In this document: positions 34,334 through 42,868 of the stretch, piece by piece
How the letters are laid out: every line of letters begins with the position of its first letter
Position numbering within the stretch: position 1 is the stretch's first letter
From: Phyllobacterium sp. 628
GTDB taxonomy: Bacteria > Pseudomonadota > Alphaproteobacteria > Rhizobiales > Rhizobiaceae
Length of the DNA stretch: 64,000 bases
Reading direction: 5' to 3'
Assembly: GCF_014189505.1 (NCBI RefSeq)
Contig: NZ_CP050301.1
Coordinates: forward strand, 2,115,501-2,179,500
The notes under the pieces: model-generated
Database searches by the model: none
The model's input: only the letters and a program-made list of their open reading frames with translations
What the model was told of the DNA's origin: nothing
Position numbers and translations under genes: made by a program

Positions 34334-35415
34334 TGCATATTGGCCTCGCCCTGTCGCCGTTCGGCCATCATCCGGCAGCATGGCGCGAGATGAGTGGCGA
34401 TACACATGCGCTCGGCTTCACGCATCTGGCTGCACAGGTGAAAGCCGCCGAGGAAGGCGGGTTTGATTTTGTGCTGTTGGCAGATCGTTTCGGCCATCGG
34501 CCTTTGAACAGCCTTTCTCCGCTTGCGGTTCCTTTCGAACCGACCACGCTTGTGGCGGCTCTTGCAACAGTCGCCAACAGGATTGGCTTTGTAGCAACGG
34601 CATCGACAAGCCAGCACGAACCCTACAATCTCGCCCGGCGATTTGCCTCAATGGATTCGATCAGCGAGGGCCGGACAGGCTGGAACATAATCATATCGGA
34701 ACAGCTTGACCGCGATCACGAATATCTTGAGGTCGTACGGGGTCTCTGGGACAGTTGGGAAGACGACGCCTTTGTCTATGACAAGGTGCGCGGGCGTGTC
34801 TTTGAGCCTGATAAGATGCACGTCCTCAATCACAAGGGAACGTATTTCACGGTTCGCGGGCCGCTCAATGTCAATCGCTCGCCGCAGGGACGGCCGGTCA
34901 TCACTCAAAGTCTGACGCCGGAAACAATCGAACTTGCTGCTCGCTCTGCCGATGTGATTTTTCTCGCCGCCTCTTCGCTGGATGATGCGAAGGTGCTGAT
35001 CAGCGAATTTCTTCATCGTCTGCAGATCGCGGGGCGCGAACGTCAGCATGTCCGCATTCTCGCAAACGCCGTTCCTTATATCGGCAAGACAAGCGAGGAC
35101 GCGCAGGCGCTGTTCGATAGGCTCGGCTCACAGCCGGTCCTGCCCGATACCGATCCTCAAGGACTTCAGGCAATTGGCACCGCCGTCGATATTGTCGACA
35201 CGCTGCAGCTGTGGACCCAAACCTTGGGTATCGATGGCTTCATCATTCTGCCGCCGATTGTTCTAGAGGGCGTGACAGGTTTTGTCGACGCGATTGTCCC
35301 GGAACTCCAACGGCGTGGTCTTTTCCGTAATGCCTATGATGGAAAGACACTGCGCGATCATCTCGGTCTTCCGTATCCACCTCATCCTGCGACACGTAAA
35401 GAGCGTGAGTCATGA
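34333..35415 (+). CDS. LLM-class flavin-dependent monooxygenase (NtaA/DmoA-like), short version
   Basis: 360-residue TIM-barrel bacterial luciferase-like enzyme using reduced FMN and O2. FDFVLLADRFGH, STSQHEPYNLARRFASMDSI, SEGRTGWNIIIS, and RSPQGRPVITQS are the NtaA/SnaA/DszA family marks. Compared with the next gene it lacks about 20 residues after GRTGWN and about 55 residues before the C-terminal GTAVDIVDTL, so it is a shortened paralogue. A separate flavin reductase is needed; none is in the operon. Confidence 0.9.
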   Translation: MHIGLALSPFGHHPAAWREMSGDTHALGFTHLAAQVKAAEEGGFDFVLLADRFGHRPLNSLSPLAVPFEPTTLVAALATVANRIGFVATASTSQHEPYNLARRFASMDSISEGRTGWNIIISEQLDRDHEYLEVVRGLWDSWEDDAFVYDKVRGRVFEPDKMHVLNHKGTYFTVRGPLNVNRSPQGRPVITQSLTPETIELAARSADVIFLAASSLDDAKVLISEFLHRLQIAGRERQHVRILANAVPYIGKTSEDAQALFDRLGSQPVLPDTDPQGLQAIGTAVDIVDTLQLWTQTLGIDGFIILPPIVLEGVTGFVDAIVPELQRRGLFRNAYDGKTLRDHLGLPYPPHPATRKERES

Positions 35416-36734
35416 GCAGCCAACAGATGAAACTCGGAGCGTTTCTCATGGCGGGCGGCCATCACATCGCTGCATGGCGTCATCCGGATGCACATGCAAA
35501 TGCCGGTGGTGATATCAGACACTTCATCGCACTGGCGCAGATGGCTGAAGCGGCCAAATTCGACATGGTCTTTATCGAAGACGCCGCTGCTATTCGTGAA
35601 CGTAATCCCGATATCGCCAGCCAAGCCGCACGCTCGACCAGCTTCGAGCCGCTTAGCCTGTTGGCGGCGCTGGCCGTCAACACGACACATATCGGGCTCG
35701 TTGCCACAGCATCAACGACCTACAATGAACCCTATGGTCTGGCGCGTACCTTCGCCTCGCTGGATCAACTCAGCGGCGGACGAGCTGGTTGGAATTTGGT
35801 GACATCGGCCAGTGAGCTTGAGGCAGAGAATTTTGTTTCAAGCGGTTTGAGACCACACCATCAGCGCTACGAGCGGGCCCAGGAGTTTGCCGAGGCAGCC
35901 GTGGCGGTCTGGGATAGTGTGGATGATGGTGCCTATGTGATCGACGGCGAGCGCGGCATCTATGCCGATCCATCAAAGCTGTATCCCGTTGATCACAATG
36001 GCGCACATTTCACTGTTACCGGGATACTTGATAGCCAGCGTTCGCCGCAAGGTAGGCCTTTGATGGTACAGGCAGGCGCATCGGATGCCGGCAAGGATCT
36101 TGCCGCAAAGACTGCGGATGTTGTCTTTTCGGCAGCCCAGACCATTGGTGAAGCGCAAGCTTTTTATGCCGATTTGAAAGCGCGATTGCCGAAATTCGGC
36201 CGTCATGCAGATCAACTCAAGATCATGCCGGGCGTTTCACCCATCGTTGGCAGTACGGAAAGCGAAGCGCGGGCAAAATACAAGGCCTTGCAGGAACTGA
36301 TCCCGGATGAAGTCGGCGTTGCCCTGCTTGCGAGCTATCTCAGCATCAAGGATCTATCGAAGCATTCCCTCGATGGCCCTTTGCCGGAAATGCCGCAAAC
36401 CGATGGCATTCAGAGCCGGCAGCAACTCATCATTGATCTTGGCCGCCGTGATAATCTGTCGATCCGCGAATTGGCCCGTCATTTTGCCGGAGCGCGGGGA
36501 CACTGGCAGCTGATCGGTACGCCAGGCCAGATTGTCGATGAGCTGGAAGAGCGGTTCCTTGGCAAAGCCGCCGACGGCTTTAATGTCATGCCGCCACTTT
36601 TTCCGACAGGGCGTGACGATTTCGTCACGCTGGTTGTGCCGGAATTGCGCCGTCGCGGTCTCTTCCGCACGGAGTATGAAGGGCGCACATTGCGGGAAAA
36701 TCTTGGCATCAAAATACCGGCGCGTGCAGCATGA
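35412..36734 (+). CDS. LLM-class flavin-dependent monooxygenase (NtaA/SnaA/DszA family)
   Basis: 440 residues, the normal family length. FDMVFIEDAAAIR, TASTTYNEPYGLARTFASLD, LSGGRAGWNLVTSASE, RSPQGRPLMVQAGAS and the C-terminal GFNVMPPLFPTGRDDFVTLV are diagnostic. Members oxidise chelators, sulfur or amine compounds with FMNH2. ATGA overlaps join it to both neighbours. Together with its shorter paralogue it may form a two-component oxygenase pair acting on the imported compound. Confidence 0.93.
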   Translation: MSSQQMKLGAFLMAGGHHIAAWRHPDAHANAGGDIRHFIALAQMAEAAKFDMVFIEDAAAIRERNPDIASQAARSTSFEPLSLLAALAVNTTHIGLVATASTTYNEPYGLARTFASLDQLSGGRAGWNLVTSASELEAENFVSSGLRPHHQRYERAQEFAEAAVAVWDSVDDGAYVIDGERGIYADPSKLYPVDHNGAHFTVTGILDSQRSPQGRPLMVQAGASDAGKDLAAKTADVVFSAAQTIGEAQAFYADLKARLPKFGRHADQLKIMPGVSPIVGSTESEARAKYKALQELIPDEVGVALLASYLSIKDLSKHSLDGPLPEMPQTDGIQSRQQLIIDLGRRDNLSIRELARHFAGARGHWQLIGTPGQIVDELEERFLGKAADGFNVMPPLFPTGRDDFVTLVVPELRRRGLFRTEYEGRTLRENLGIKIPARAA

Positions 36735-37750
36735 ACAGAAAGAACAGCATGAAACCGATCTATATCGACTATCTCAACGCCCTTGATATCGAGGCACTGG
36801 AACTCACCAATGCGGAAATTCTCGCCGCGATCGAAACTTCATTGGCGGCACAAGGCAACAATCAGACGGTCATCGAACCGCGCGTGCATCTTGAGCCCGA
36901 TGCATCCTTTCACGGGCATTTCAATGTGTTGCGTGGATATGTTGCGCCGCTGAACCTTGCCGGAGTGAAAATTGTTGGCGACTTCGTTGATAATTACAAG
37001 CTCAACTACCCCTCTGAATTTGGTGTGCTCAATTTGTTCGATCCGCGCACCGGCGCTCCGAAAGCCATTCTCGATGCAACTGTGATTACCGACATGCGGA
37101 CGGGTGCTATTACGGCGTTAGGCGCAAAGTATTTGGCGCGTCAGAATTCAAAGGTACTGGGGCATATCGGGGCTCGCGGCACGGCCTATTGGAATGTGCG
37201 ACTCCTGGATTCTCTTTATGATTTTGACGAGATCCGCGTGCATTCGCGCCGTCCGGAAAGCCGCGATGCCTTTGCTGAAAAACTGTCCAACGACCTTGGC
37301 AAGAAGATTACCGTTGTCGACAACTGGCAGGCTTGTGTCGAAGGGGCTGACATTGTGGTTGAAGCGTCGCGCCTGCCCGAACCGCAACCCATGCTGAAGA
37401 CCGAATGGATCAAGCCAGGTGCCTTTGTCGTGCCTTACGGCACCATGAGCGCAGTCGAGCTGTCGCTGACCGATATCATGGACAAACTGGTGGTTGATGA
37501 TTGGGGCCAGTGCAAGGGCGGCAAGTTTGGATCGCTTCGCGCCCATGTCGAGGCAGGAAAACTGTCGGAGCAGACTCTACACGCCGAACTCGGCCAGATC
37601 GTCGCCGGTCATAAAACCGGCCGTGAAAATGACAATGAAACCATCCTGTTCTGGCATCGCGGCCTTTCCCTCAGCGATATTGCGCTGGGCTATGCCATGC
37701 TGGAAAAAGCCAAAGCCAATAATATCGGCCAACGATTGCGGTTTGCATGA
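36731..37750 (+). CDS. Ornithine cyclodeaminase / mu-crystallin family enzyme
   Basis: 339 residues. The NAD-binding Rossmann motif is GHIGARGTAYWNVRLL in place of the usual GxGxQA; upstream is TVITDMRTGAITALGAKYLA with the substrate-binding Arg and Thr, and later VVPYGTMSAVELS. OCD-family enzymes deaminate or reduce alpha-amino or imino acids using NAD(P). Starts ATG at 36731 within the ATGA overlap; a second ATG lies six codons later. Probably acts on an intermediate of the same pathway. Confidence 0.9.
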   Translation: MNRKNSMKPIYIDYLNALDIEALELTNAEILAAIETSLAAQGNNQTVIEPRVHLEPDASFHGHFNVLRGYVAPLNLAGVKIVGDFVDNYKLNYPSEFGVLNLFDPRTGAPKAILDATVITDMRTGAITALGAKYLARQNSKVLGHIGARGTAYWNVRLLDSLYDFDEIRVHSRRPESRDAFAEKLSNDLGKKITVVDNWQACVEGADIVVEASRLPEPQPMLKTEWIKPGAFVVPYGTMSAVELSLTDIMDKLVVDDWGQCKGGKFGSLRAHVEAGKLSEQTLHAELGQIVAGHKTGRENDNETILFWHRGLSLSDIALGYAMLEKAKANNIGQRLRFA

Positions 37751-39225
37751 ACACGGTCGTTCTCAAAGGCTCAGGGATAACGGTTGCGGATATTGCAGCG
37801 ATCGCGCGCAAAGATTGGGTGGTTAAGGCGGGACCAGATATTTCCGTTAAACTAACTCGCGCTCGAGCCGTCCTCGATCAGGCAGCGGCTTCCGGGCAAC
37901 AGATATACGGGTTGAATACGGGCCTCGGTGCCAACCTGAAAACATCGGTCACGGATAGTACAGGTGTTTTCCAGCAACAGCTTGTGCGTGGGCGAGGAGC
38001 GGGTATCGGTCCGTCGCTTCCACGAGACGTGACACGCGCGGTCATGGCGGCAAGATTGTTCATGCTAGCGGTTGGCGGTTCGGGTATCTCACCGGCTGTG
38101 TTCGATGATCTGCTGGCATTGTTGAACAACAAGGTGCATCCCATCGTGCCATCCATTGGCTCCATCGGCGCCGGTGATCTCGTTCTTTTGTCCGCAATTG
38201 CCCGAACCATGATTGGTGAAGGACAGGCGGAATATCAGGGTGAAGTTCTGACTTCCGCTGAAGCGCTGTCAAAGGCGGGTCTGCTGCCTTCCAGGCTCGG
38301 CCCCAAAGACGGTCTGTCTCTTCTCAATGCTTCTGCTGTATCAGCGGGACAAGCTGCTCTCGCCCTTGTCGACGCAGGCGCTGTGTTTGAATGGCAGAGG
38401 CAGGCCGTGGCACTCAGTTTTGAAGGGCTTGGTGGCAATCCGCTTATACTGATCCCAGCCATCCAGCAGGCTCGTCCGGCGGCAGGACAAGAGGCGGAGG
38501 CTGCAAAACTTCTCGCCCGCCTCCAAGGCTCAATGCTGTTTGAAGCCAAAACCGCCCTGCAGGACCCGCTTAGTCTGCGCTGCGTTGCATCAATCCATGG
38601 AGCGCTCTCTCAAACCTTGGCCGCAGCAATCGAAGCGGTGGAAATCGAACTCAATTCAGCTGCGGACAATCCCTTGGTTATCGTTGACGAAGGCCGAGTG
38701 CTATCGACAGGAAATTTTCACACGCCATCCCTCGCATTGGCGTTCGAGACACTGGGGCTCGCTGTTGCCCAGACGGGACTTGCCAGTGCAGCCCGTTTTA
38801 TTCAGCTAACAGGCTCGAGCCGCAATGGGCTCCCGCGCTATCTCTCGCCGGTTGGCGGAGCCTCTGCGGGTTTTGTGCCACTGCAAAAGACTGTGACTGC
38901 CCTTATTGGCGCCATCCGCCACAAGGCCAACCCTGTTACGCTGGATTTCCTGCCGGTTTCAGAAGGCGTTGAAGATCATGCCACGCAGACGCTTCTGGCG
39001 ATCACCAAATGCGCAGAAATGATTGATCTTTGGCGGCAACTGGTCGCCTGCGAAATGCTTGCAGCAGCACAAGCAGTTGATTTGCGGCCAGAACACCGAT
39101 GCGGCGAAGGCACCCTGCAAACGTATAGACTTGTTCGTTCCGTGGTGCCGAAGCTCGAGGAAGACCGGTCACTTGGTGATGATGTGCTGCTGCTTGCCGA
39201 ACTGCTGGAAAGTTTGGAAATATAG
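37747..39225 (+). CDS. Histidine ammonia-lyase-like protein lacking the MIO serine
   Basis: 492 residues, aligned along its whole length with HAL/PAL. Conserved: IYGLNTGLGANL (catalytic Tyr54), LLNASA (Asn194), SLR (Arg278), GNFH (Phe324), VEDHATQ (Glu409), and ELNSAADNPL. Not conserved: the MIO triad. Where HAL has GSVGASGDL this protein has GSIGAGDL (residues 138-145), one residue shorter, with no Ser to form the methylidene group. HAL His83 is Arg83 and HAL Tyr280 is Leu275. It therefore cannot make the normal cofactor by the known route. The whole gene is intact and ATGA-coupled to its neighbour, so it is probably functional in some other way. Confidence 0.85.
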   Translation: MNTVVLKGSGITVADIAAIARKDWVVKAGPDISVKLTRARAVLDQAAASGQQIYGLNTGLGANLKTSVTDSTGVFQQQLVRGRGAGIGPSLPRDVTRAVMAARLFMLAVGGSGISPAVFDDLLALLNNKVHPIVPSIGSIGAGDLVLLSAIARTMIGEGQAEYQGEVLTSAEALSKAGLLPSRLGPKDGLSLLNASAVSAGQAALALVDAGAVFEWQRQAVALSFEGLGGNPLILIPAIQQARPAAGQEAEAAKLLARLQGSMLFEAKTALQDPLSLRCVASIHGALSQTLAAAIEAVEIELNSAADNPLVIVDEGRVLSTGNFHTPSLALAFETLGLAVAQTGLASAARFIQLTGSSRNGLPRYLSPVGGASAGFVPLQKTVTALIGAIRHKANPVTLDFLPVSEGVEDHATQTLLAITKCAEMIDLWRQLVACEMLAAAQAVDLRPEHRCGEGTLQTYRLVRSVVPKLEEDRSLGDDVLLLAELLESLEI

Positions 39226-39238
39226 ATTTTTTAGGGAA

Positions 39239-39367
39239 TTACCGTCCAAACTTGCGACCAAGCACCAAGACGATTGGCACGATAATGAGGAACAGAATAA
39301 GGTATCCCCATATGGGCGTCAGATAGGGAGCATATTGCTCTCGTTCTTTCCGTTCTTCTTCATCCAT
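39239..39367 (-). CDS. Very small membrane protein (42 aa)
   Basis: Starts MDEEERKEREQYAPYLTPIW and continues into one strong transmembrane helix (LILFLIIVPIVLVLG) with a basic end. GGGAG lies about 8 nt before the ATG at 39367, the best ribosome-binding site among the small genes here. Convergent to the HAL-like gene, 13 bases from its stop. Confidence 0.6.
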   Translation of the reverse strand: MDEEERKEREQYAPYLTPIWGYLILFLIIVPIVLVLGRKFGR

Positions 39368-39612
39368 TGCTTTCTCCCGCACCAGCTTGGCCAGGCAATG
39401 GTCAACGGATTTTGAGCCTGCAGAAGGTGTGAGGACCAAGTCACATTCAACCAGCGTGGCAATACGAAAACAATTCAATGACGCGAATTATATCACCGAG
39501 TGAAGGGCGATGGGAGATTTAATATTTCAGTTCATCTGATTTGAAAGATCGCCACACCCGCATGGCTTCAAGACCTGAATCATGCGGGTATGGGGACGAT
39601 TTAGTGGATGCA

Positions 39613-39981
39613 TCAGTCAGATTCGACAGCGACTTCGATATAATCTTCATAGATATCAACATGGATCAGCGGCGTACCATTGATGATTGCGCGTCGCGTT
39701 CCCTGCGTGAAATTACCGTGATTGAGCATGCTCTCAAGACGGGCACGATTTTCCTTGCTGCGGAAAAAACTGTCACCCGCATCTTCAGAATCTCTCTCTC
39801 CGTAAACATAGTAATTTGCCCGGTCCTGCCGAATGATTGCGGCAGCACTGTCGAGCCGCTGACCATTTGAATTAAAGTGGTCCGTAGAACTGAGACGCGC
39901 CGTGTAGCTGTCTATCGGTTGCGCGTAGCTGGCAGTTTGCAGGACAAGCATGAATGCTGTCGAAAGATAGATGGATTTCAT
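39613..39981 (-). CDS. Secreted protein of unknown function
   Basis: 122 residues from ATG at 39981 (GAGGG 8 nt upstream). A signal peptide (YLSTAFMLVLQTASYA) is followed by a soluble mature part rich in polar residues, with HGNFTQGTRRAIINGTPLIH near the end. No family recognised. A longer frame upstream to 40179 overlaps the neighbouring gene and is not used. Confidence 0.65.
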   Translation of the reverse strand: MKSIYLSTAFMLVLQTASYAQPIDSYTARLSSTDHFNSNGQRLDSAAAIIRQDRANYYVYGERDSEDAGDSFFRSKENRARLESMLNHGNFTQGTRRAIINGTPLIHVDIYEDYIEVAVESD

Positions 39982-40060
39982 GAACATGTCCCTCGATTTC
40001 CGGTCAGGTTTAGTTCGCTGGCCTGACGGTGTCGAGTATCTTTCGAAGAAGGTGCTGTCG

Positions 40061-40546
40061 CTAGTCGGTGTTTGGATGAAACTTTCGCAGTGAACCAAAT
40101 CCGGCGATGATAAACACCACCAGCACAATCCCCTGCGCGATCGCGAACGGCGGCTCCGATCCGGTTGGGGCGAGGGCATTAAGCGCCGGTATTTTCTGGA
40201 ACGATTGCGCGATCAGAACGAAGACGTTGAAGTAAAGCGAAATGATGGCGCTCACCACATAGATCCATCGCCACGCGCCTGTGAGATGGAAGCTATAACG
40301 CGCGACAATCGCGGCAGCCAGGAAAACAACTGATATGATGCCGACGCCAATGGCTGGCGTAAAACCCTGATAGGGAAAGCCGAATCCGGTAAGGCTTGTT
40401 GCGACTGTTGTTACAAGAAAGATCAATGTCCAGCCATCTTTACGGTCTGATTTCAGCAGACCTGAAAGCACGGCAAGGCCTGATACAATGCCGACGAGAC
40501 TGATGAGAACATGAAAGAAAGTATAGTATGTCATGCCAAAGATCAT
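40061..40546 (-). CDS. Four-helix inner-membrane protein of unknown function
   Basis: 161 residues with four or five transmembrane segments (FFHVLISLVGIVSGLAVLSG, WTLIFLVTTVATSLTGF, IGVGIISVVFLAAAIVA, WIYVVSAIISLYFNVFVLIA). GGGGG-rich site upstream of ATG 40546. Related to small hypothetical membrane proteins of Rhizobiales; no function known. Confidence 0.75.
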   Translation of the reverse strand: MIFGMTYYTFFHVLISLVGIVSGLAVLSGLLKSDRKDGWTLIFLVTTVATSLTGFGFPYQGFTPAIGVGIISVVFLAAAIVARYSFHLTGAWRWIYVVSAIISLYFNVFVLIAQSFQKIPALNALAPTGSEPPFAIAQGIVLVVFIIAGFGSLRKFHPNTD

Positions 40547-40725
40547 GATGTCGCCCCCGCGGTAGTTTTTTCAAGCTTATTCCTAAGCAGAATGAGATGA
40601 CAATGTTTGCGGGTGGATGTAAATCATTCTGTTTATTAAATAAATATGAATGTATAAATCAACTATAATATCAAGGCGCTGATCCGTTATTCCGGATTAT
40701 GATAGTGCCTCATCAGATAAGTTGA

Positions 40726-40756
40726 ATACCAAACCCCAATGTTTGGGGTTTGGTAT
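40726..40756 (-). terminator. Strong hairpin downstream of the Flp pilin gene
   Basis: Perfect 14-bp stem ATACCAAACCCCAA / TTGGGGTTTGGTAT with a 3-base loop, 24 bases after the pilin stop. No clean T-run on the minus strand, so it may be a transcript-stabilising 3' end as well as a terminator. Confidence 0.65.
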
Positions 40757-40779
40757 CAAATCAGAATCTGGGGTGTTTT

Positions 40780-40968
40780 TTATGGTGCAGTCTTGGCGAT
40801 GGCTGTGTTCAGCTTGGTGCCGAGGCCGGAGAAGGCAGCATTCAAGGAGTTTCCGAGGGTGCCGGCACCTGCAATGATGGCAACGGAGATGAGGGCAGCA
40901 ATCAGGCCGTATTCGATGGCTGTCGCGCCGGACTCATCCTTGAGAAAGCGTGTGAAAAGAGTTGTCAT
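40780..40968 (-). CDS. Flp-family type IVb pilin, orphan
   Basis: 62 residues. Leader MTTLFTRFLKDESG, then the class IVb pilin core ATAIEYGLIAALISVAIIAG with the Glu-Tyr at positions 5-6 of the processed form (cleavage after Gly). It would be processed by a TadV/CpaA peptidase and assembled by Tad machinery, none of which is in the window; main Flp clusters are usually elsewhere. Confidence 0.95.
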   Translation of the reverse strand: MTTLFTRFLKDESGATAIEYGLIAALISVAIIAGAGTLGNSLNAAFSGLGTKLNTAIAKTAP

Positions 40969-41676
40969 GTTGTGTATCCCTGTTGAAGCGTTACGTTTGA
41001 CGCGGTTTCGTTGAACCGTCGTGAATTTAGGCTTCGAACAATTTCGGCTGACTTAAAGAAACTGGTTAGCAAATAGTCACCAATATTTATGCTTAACTGC
41101 TTGTTTCGTTACATTAAAAATTTGAATAAAATCGTCCATAAAAGAATAGATATAGTTCCGCGGCAATTCATTGCTGTCTTGCGTGCTTGATCCAAGTTCG
41201 CTTTTTCTCGTGCCGAAAGAGATTTGCGGGGTGCGCACATCCTCACGAGTTGCTGATCAGAGGTTCCAAATTCGGTAATTCATGCGCATTTGCTGGCGTA
41301 TGCACATTTTTATGTATTGATTTCGGTATCCAAAATAATAATCGAGAAAAACACAGTTTTATCAAAACTTCGAAGATATGAAACTTATATTGAGTTTAAC
41401 CGTGTCTATAGACGCAACATATGAAGCAATGTGATTTTTATTGCGCGAAGCATATATGCAAAAATTCATCATTGTTGCATAAAATTTGAAGTTTAATATA
41501 GAGATTAGGTTTCTAGTCTTCTTATGTGTTTGTCGAAAATTTATTAAAGAAAGTAAGAATGATTTTCGTATTTTTGATTTTATCAAATAGTTTGAAATTT
41601 TTTATTTTAAGTATTAAAGTAAACATCTCTATATCTGGTTTAGATGTGAGAATAATAAACGAGTAGGGAGGATGTA
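40969..41676. other. AT-rich intergenic region
   Basis: 708 bases, visibly AT-rich from about 41040 onward and unlike the neighbouring DNA. It has many short stops and only weak frames. It ends with an excellent ribosome-binding site (GGGAGG) before the glycine-rich gene. ACATCT (about 41622-41627) and AGATGT (about 41642-41647) form a small inverted repeat upstream of that gene. The AT-richness suggests a silenced or acquired region. Confidence 0.5.
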
Positions 41677-42474
41677 ATGAAAAAGTTTGAAAAAAGGACG
41701 AGTTACATTGTTGCCGGTTCTCTTCTATTGGCAGCTTTTGCTACGTCTGCGTTGGCTGGAGGCTTGTCAGTTGGCGGTGTTTCGGTCGGCGGATCGAAGA
41801 ATGGCGGACTCGGCGTTGGCGTTGGCGCCAACCTCGGTGGCATTAAGGCAGGTGCTGATGCCTCGATCGGCGGATCAAAAGGTATCGCTGCTGGAGCGGG
41901 AGCGTCTATAGGCGGTGCCAGTGGCATCAATGCCGGTGCAGGAGCCTCGGTCAACAATGCCGGTGTCAATGCTGGTCTCGGTGCCAATGTAGGTGGTAGT
42001 GGCGGTGTGACCGCTGGAGCTGGAGCCGGTATTGGCAGTAAGGGAATCGGTGCAGGCGTCGGAGCCAACGTTGGCGGCAGCAATGGTGTTACCGCAGGCT
42101 TGGGCGCAGGAATTGGTTCCGGCGGTATCGGTGCCGGAGTTGGCGCAAATGTCGGCGGTCCGGGCGGAATCGGCGTTGGCGTTGGTGTCGGAATTGGTGG
42201 TGGAGGTGGTACGACTCCAGGTGGGACAAACCCAGGTGGTACCAATCCAGGCGGTACGAAGCCTGGAGGCGGTATCACCATAGGTGGTGGCACAAACCCG
42301 AGCGGTGTTAAGCCCAGCGGTGGTATCAACTCGAACGTTATCTCTGCCCGGTTGGCTGGATTGACTAGCCAGGATCGTTTGAAGCTAAAGATCCGTTGCA
42401 TGGAAATATCGTCAAATGCGATGAGTTATGACACTTCACTCGTGCAATTGTGCAAGATGCTGCGCGGTAGCTGA
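41677..42474 (+). CDS. Exported glycine-rich repeat protein with C-terminal two-Cys domain
   Basis: 265 residues. Signal peptide (SYIVAGSLLLAAFATSALA), then about 150 residues of imperfect 16-18 residue repeats built on GAGVGANVGGSxGVTAG, then a Pro/Gly/Thr linker (NPGGTNPGGTKPGG), then a conserved-looking C-terminal domain SARLAGLTSQDRLKLKIRCM with a second Cys in LVQLCKML. The architecture suggests a surface or extracellular structural protein anchored or folded by the C-terminal domain. A terminator follows. Partner unknown. Confidence 0.8.
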   Translation: MKKFEKRTSYIVAGSLLLAAFATSALAGGLSVGGVSVGGSKNGGLGVGVGANLGGIKAGADASIGGSKGIAAGAGASIGGASGINAGAGASVNNAGVNAGLGANVGGSGGVTAGAGAGIGSKGIGAGVGANVGGSNGVTAGLGAGIGSGGIGAGVGANVGGPGGIGVGVGVGIGGGGGTTPGGTNPGGTNPGGTKPGGGITIGGGTNPSGVKPSGGINSNVISARLAGLTSQDRLKLKIRCMEISSNAMSYDTSLVQLCKMLRGS

Positions 42475-42493
42475 AACCTTGTTGTTTGAAATA

Positions 42494-42520
42494 GAAATGG
42501 CCCCGAAAGGGGCCATTTTG
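42494..42520 (+). terminator. Intrinsic terminator of the glycine-rich gene
   Basis: Stem AAATGGCCCC / GGGGCCATTT with GAAA loop and T-run, 20 bases after the stop. Confidence 0.92.
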
Positions 42521-42538
42521 CTGCGCAAGATCAAATAA

Positions 42539-42868
42539 TCACGCGCCCGCGCATTTCCGTCTTTGGATAGAGCGGTTCATTGAATCAACTTGCCCCTGCA
42601 ATGCTCCGGCCTTCTTCTGGTTGGCTGTGCGATAGTCCGGCAGGATAGGGCCGAACCCAGTAATCACCTGCGGTTCCCGATAGCCTGCGCCATTGGTCAA
42701 TTGGCTGACCTGTGTCATCGCTGCGTTTCTCTGGGCCAGAAGGGCAGGACATTCAGTTGTGTCATAGTGCAATGACGAAATTTTCTCGCGGTCAAGCTGT
42801 CCCTGTATATTACCGCAGCCGGCAAGCAGCGCAGCAAGAATGATCACCTGAAGGTGTTTTGTCGTCAT
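42539..42868 (-). CDS. Small outer-membrane-type lipoprotein
   Basis: 109 residues from ATG 42868. Lipobox LLAGC at residues 13-17, then a helical mature part (ECPALLAQRNAAMTQVSQL, AGALQGQVDSMNRSIQRRKC). Unknown function. Similar lipoproteins are widespread in Rhizobiales. Confidence 0.8.
   Translation of the reverse strand: MTTKHLQVIILAALLAGCGNIQGQLDREKISSLHYDTTECPALLAQRNAAMTQVSQLTNGAGYREPQVITGFGPILPDYRTANQKKAGALQGQVDSMNRSIQRRKCAGA

Noticed and set aside
41703..42401. A Pro-rich 232-codon minus-strand frame
   Set aside because: It is the complement of the glycine-rich repeats; the plus-strand gene has a signal peptide, a ribosome-binding site and a terminator.
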